Shown piece by piece: positions 19,397-19,402 of a stretch of DNA of 19,402 nt (its first letter is position 1; each line of letters begins with the position of its first letter). A model generated the notes under the pieces. The model saw nothing but the letters and a program-made list of their open reading frames with translations. It did no database searches and was not told the DNA's origin. The DNA comes from Bacteroidales bacterium UBA6340. Its GTDB lineage: Bacteria; Bacteroidota; Bacteroidia; Bacteroidales; Paludibacteraceae. The translations under genes were made by a program, and so were the position numbers. The stretch spans positions 13,192 to 32,593 of the forward strand of contig DJSG01000023.1 of assembly GCA_002440265.1 (NCBI GenBank), given 5' to 3'.

Positions 19397-19402
19397 GCCT
19401 GC

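Overview
The window looks like a chromosomal segment of an uncultured or poorly described Bacteroidales bacterium. Three things point there. It carries type IX secretion and gliding genes (porU, porV, gldH). Its intergenic regions carry the Bacteroidetes promoter form, a TTG-type -33 box, a 19-bp spacer and a TAnnTTTG -7 box. The coding DNA is GC-rich and separated by AT-rich spacers. No rRNA, tRNA, CRISPR array, transposase or integrase of a mobile element was seen; the single tyrosine recombinase looks like housekeeping XerD.

Layout. Positions 1-389 are non-coding, with repeats, a hairpin and one promoter. Positions 390-7720 (+) hold a degraded fumarylacetoacetate-hydrolase-like gene, porU, porV, ispF, a small secreted protein of unknown role, aroK and sufE. 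Positions 7841-11660 (-) hold a lipoprotein gene, xerD and a carboxypeptidase-regulatory-like/DUF5686 outer-membrane protein, in that transcriptional order. Positions 11688-13042 (-) hold a compact four-gene cassette: an unknown 111-aa protein, a 61-aa protein with two membrane segments, a DUF5675 protein, and a lipoprotein that also has a C-terminal membrane segment. It resembles a holin / lytic enzyme / unimolecular spanin lysis cassette with no phage structural genes beside it. Positions 13412-17921 (+) hold a YoeB-type toxin-antitoxin pair directly followed by holB, ricT, gldH and trmB. Positions 18002-18958 (+) hold a lone antitoxin-like gene and an antitoxin-like/PIN-domain pair, each behind a near-identical 71-bp promoter-leader. 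A 58-aa protein with a possible helix-turn-helix closes the window on the minus strand.

The most striking feature is the repeat landscape. Most gene junctions carry degenerate seven-nucleotide tandem tracts. Three of these tracts are arranged as long inverted repeats around a related core. The same kind of palindromic heptamer array lies twice in frame inside trmB, adding about 75 residues to an otherwise normal-length tRNA methyltransferase. A separate G-rich repeat lies in frame in the gldH signal peptide and in the DUF5686 gene. A CCGAG hairpin repeat occurs three times.

How the genes fit together. PorU and PorV are the cell-surface sortase machinery of type IX secretion, and GldH belongs to the linked gliding apparatus. 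IspF, AroK and SufE serve isoprenoid, aromatic amino acid and Fe-S cluster synthesis. HolB, RicT and TrmB are information-processing or regulatory genes. The toxin-antitoxin loci and the lysis-like cassette are the accessory part, and both sit among the repeats.
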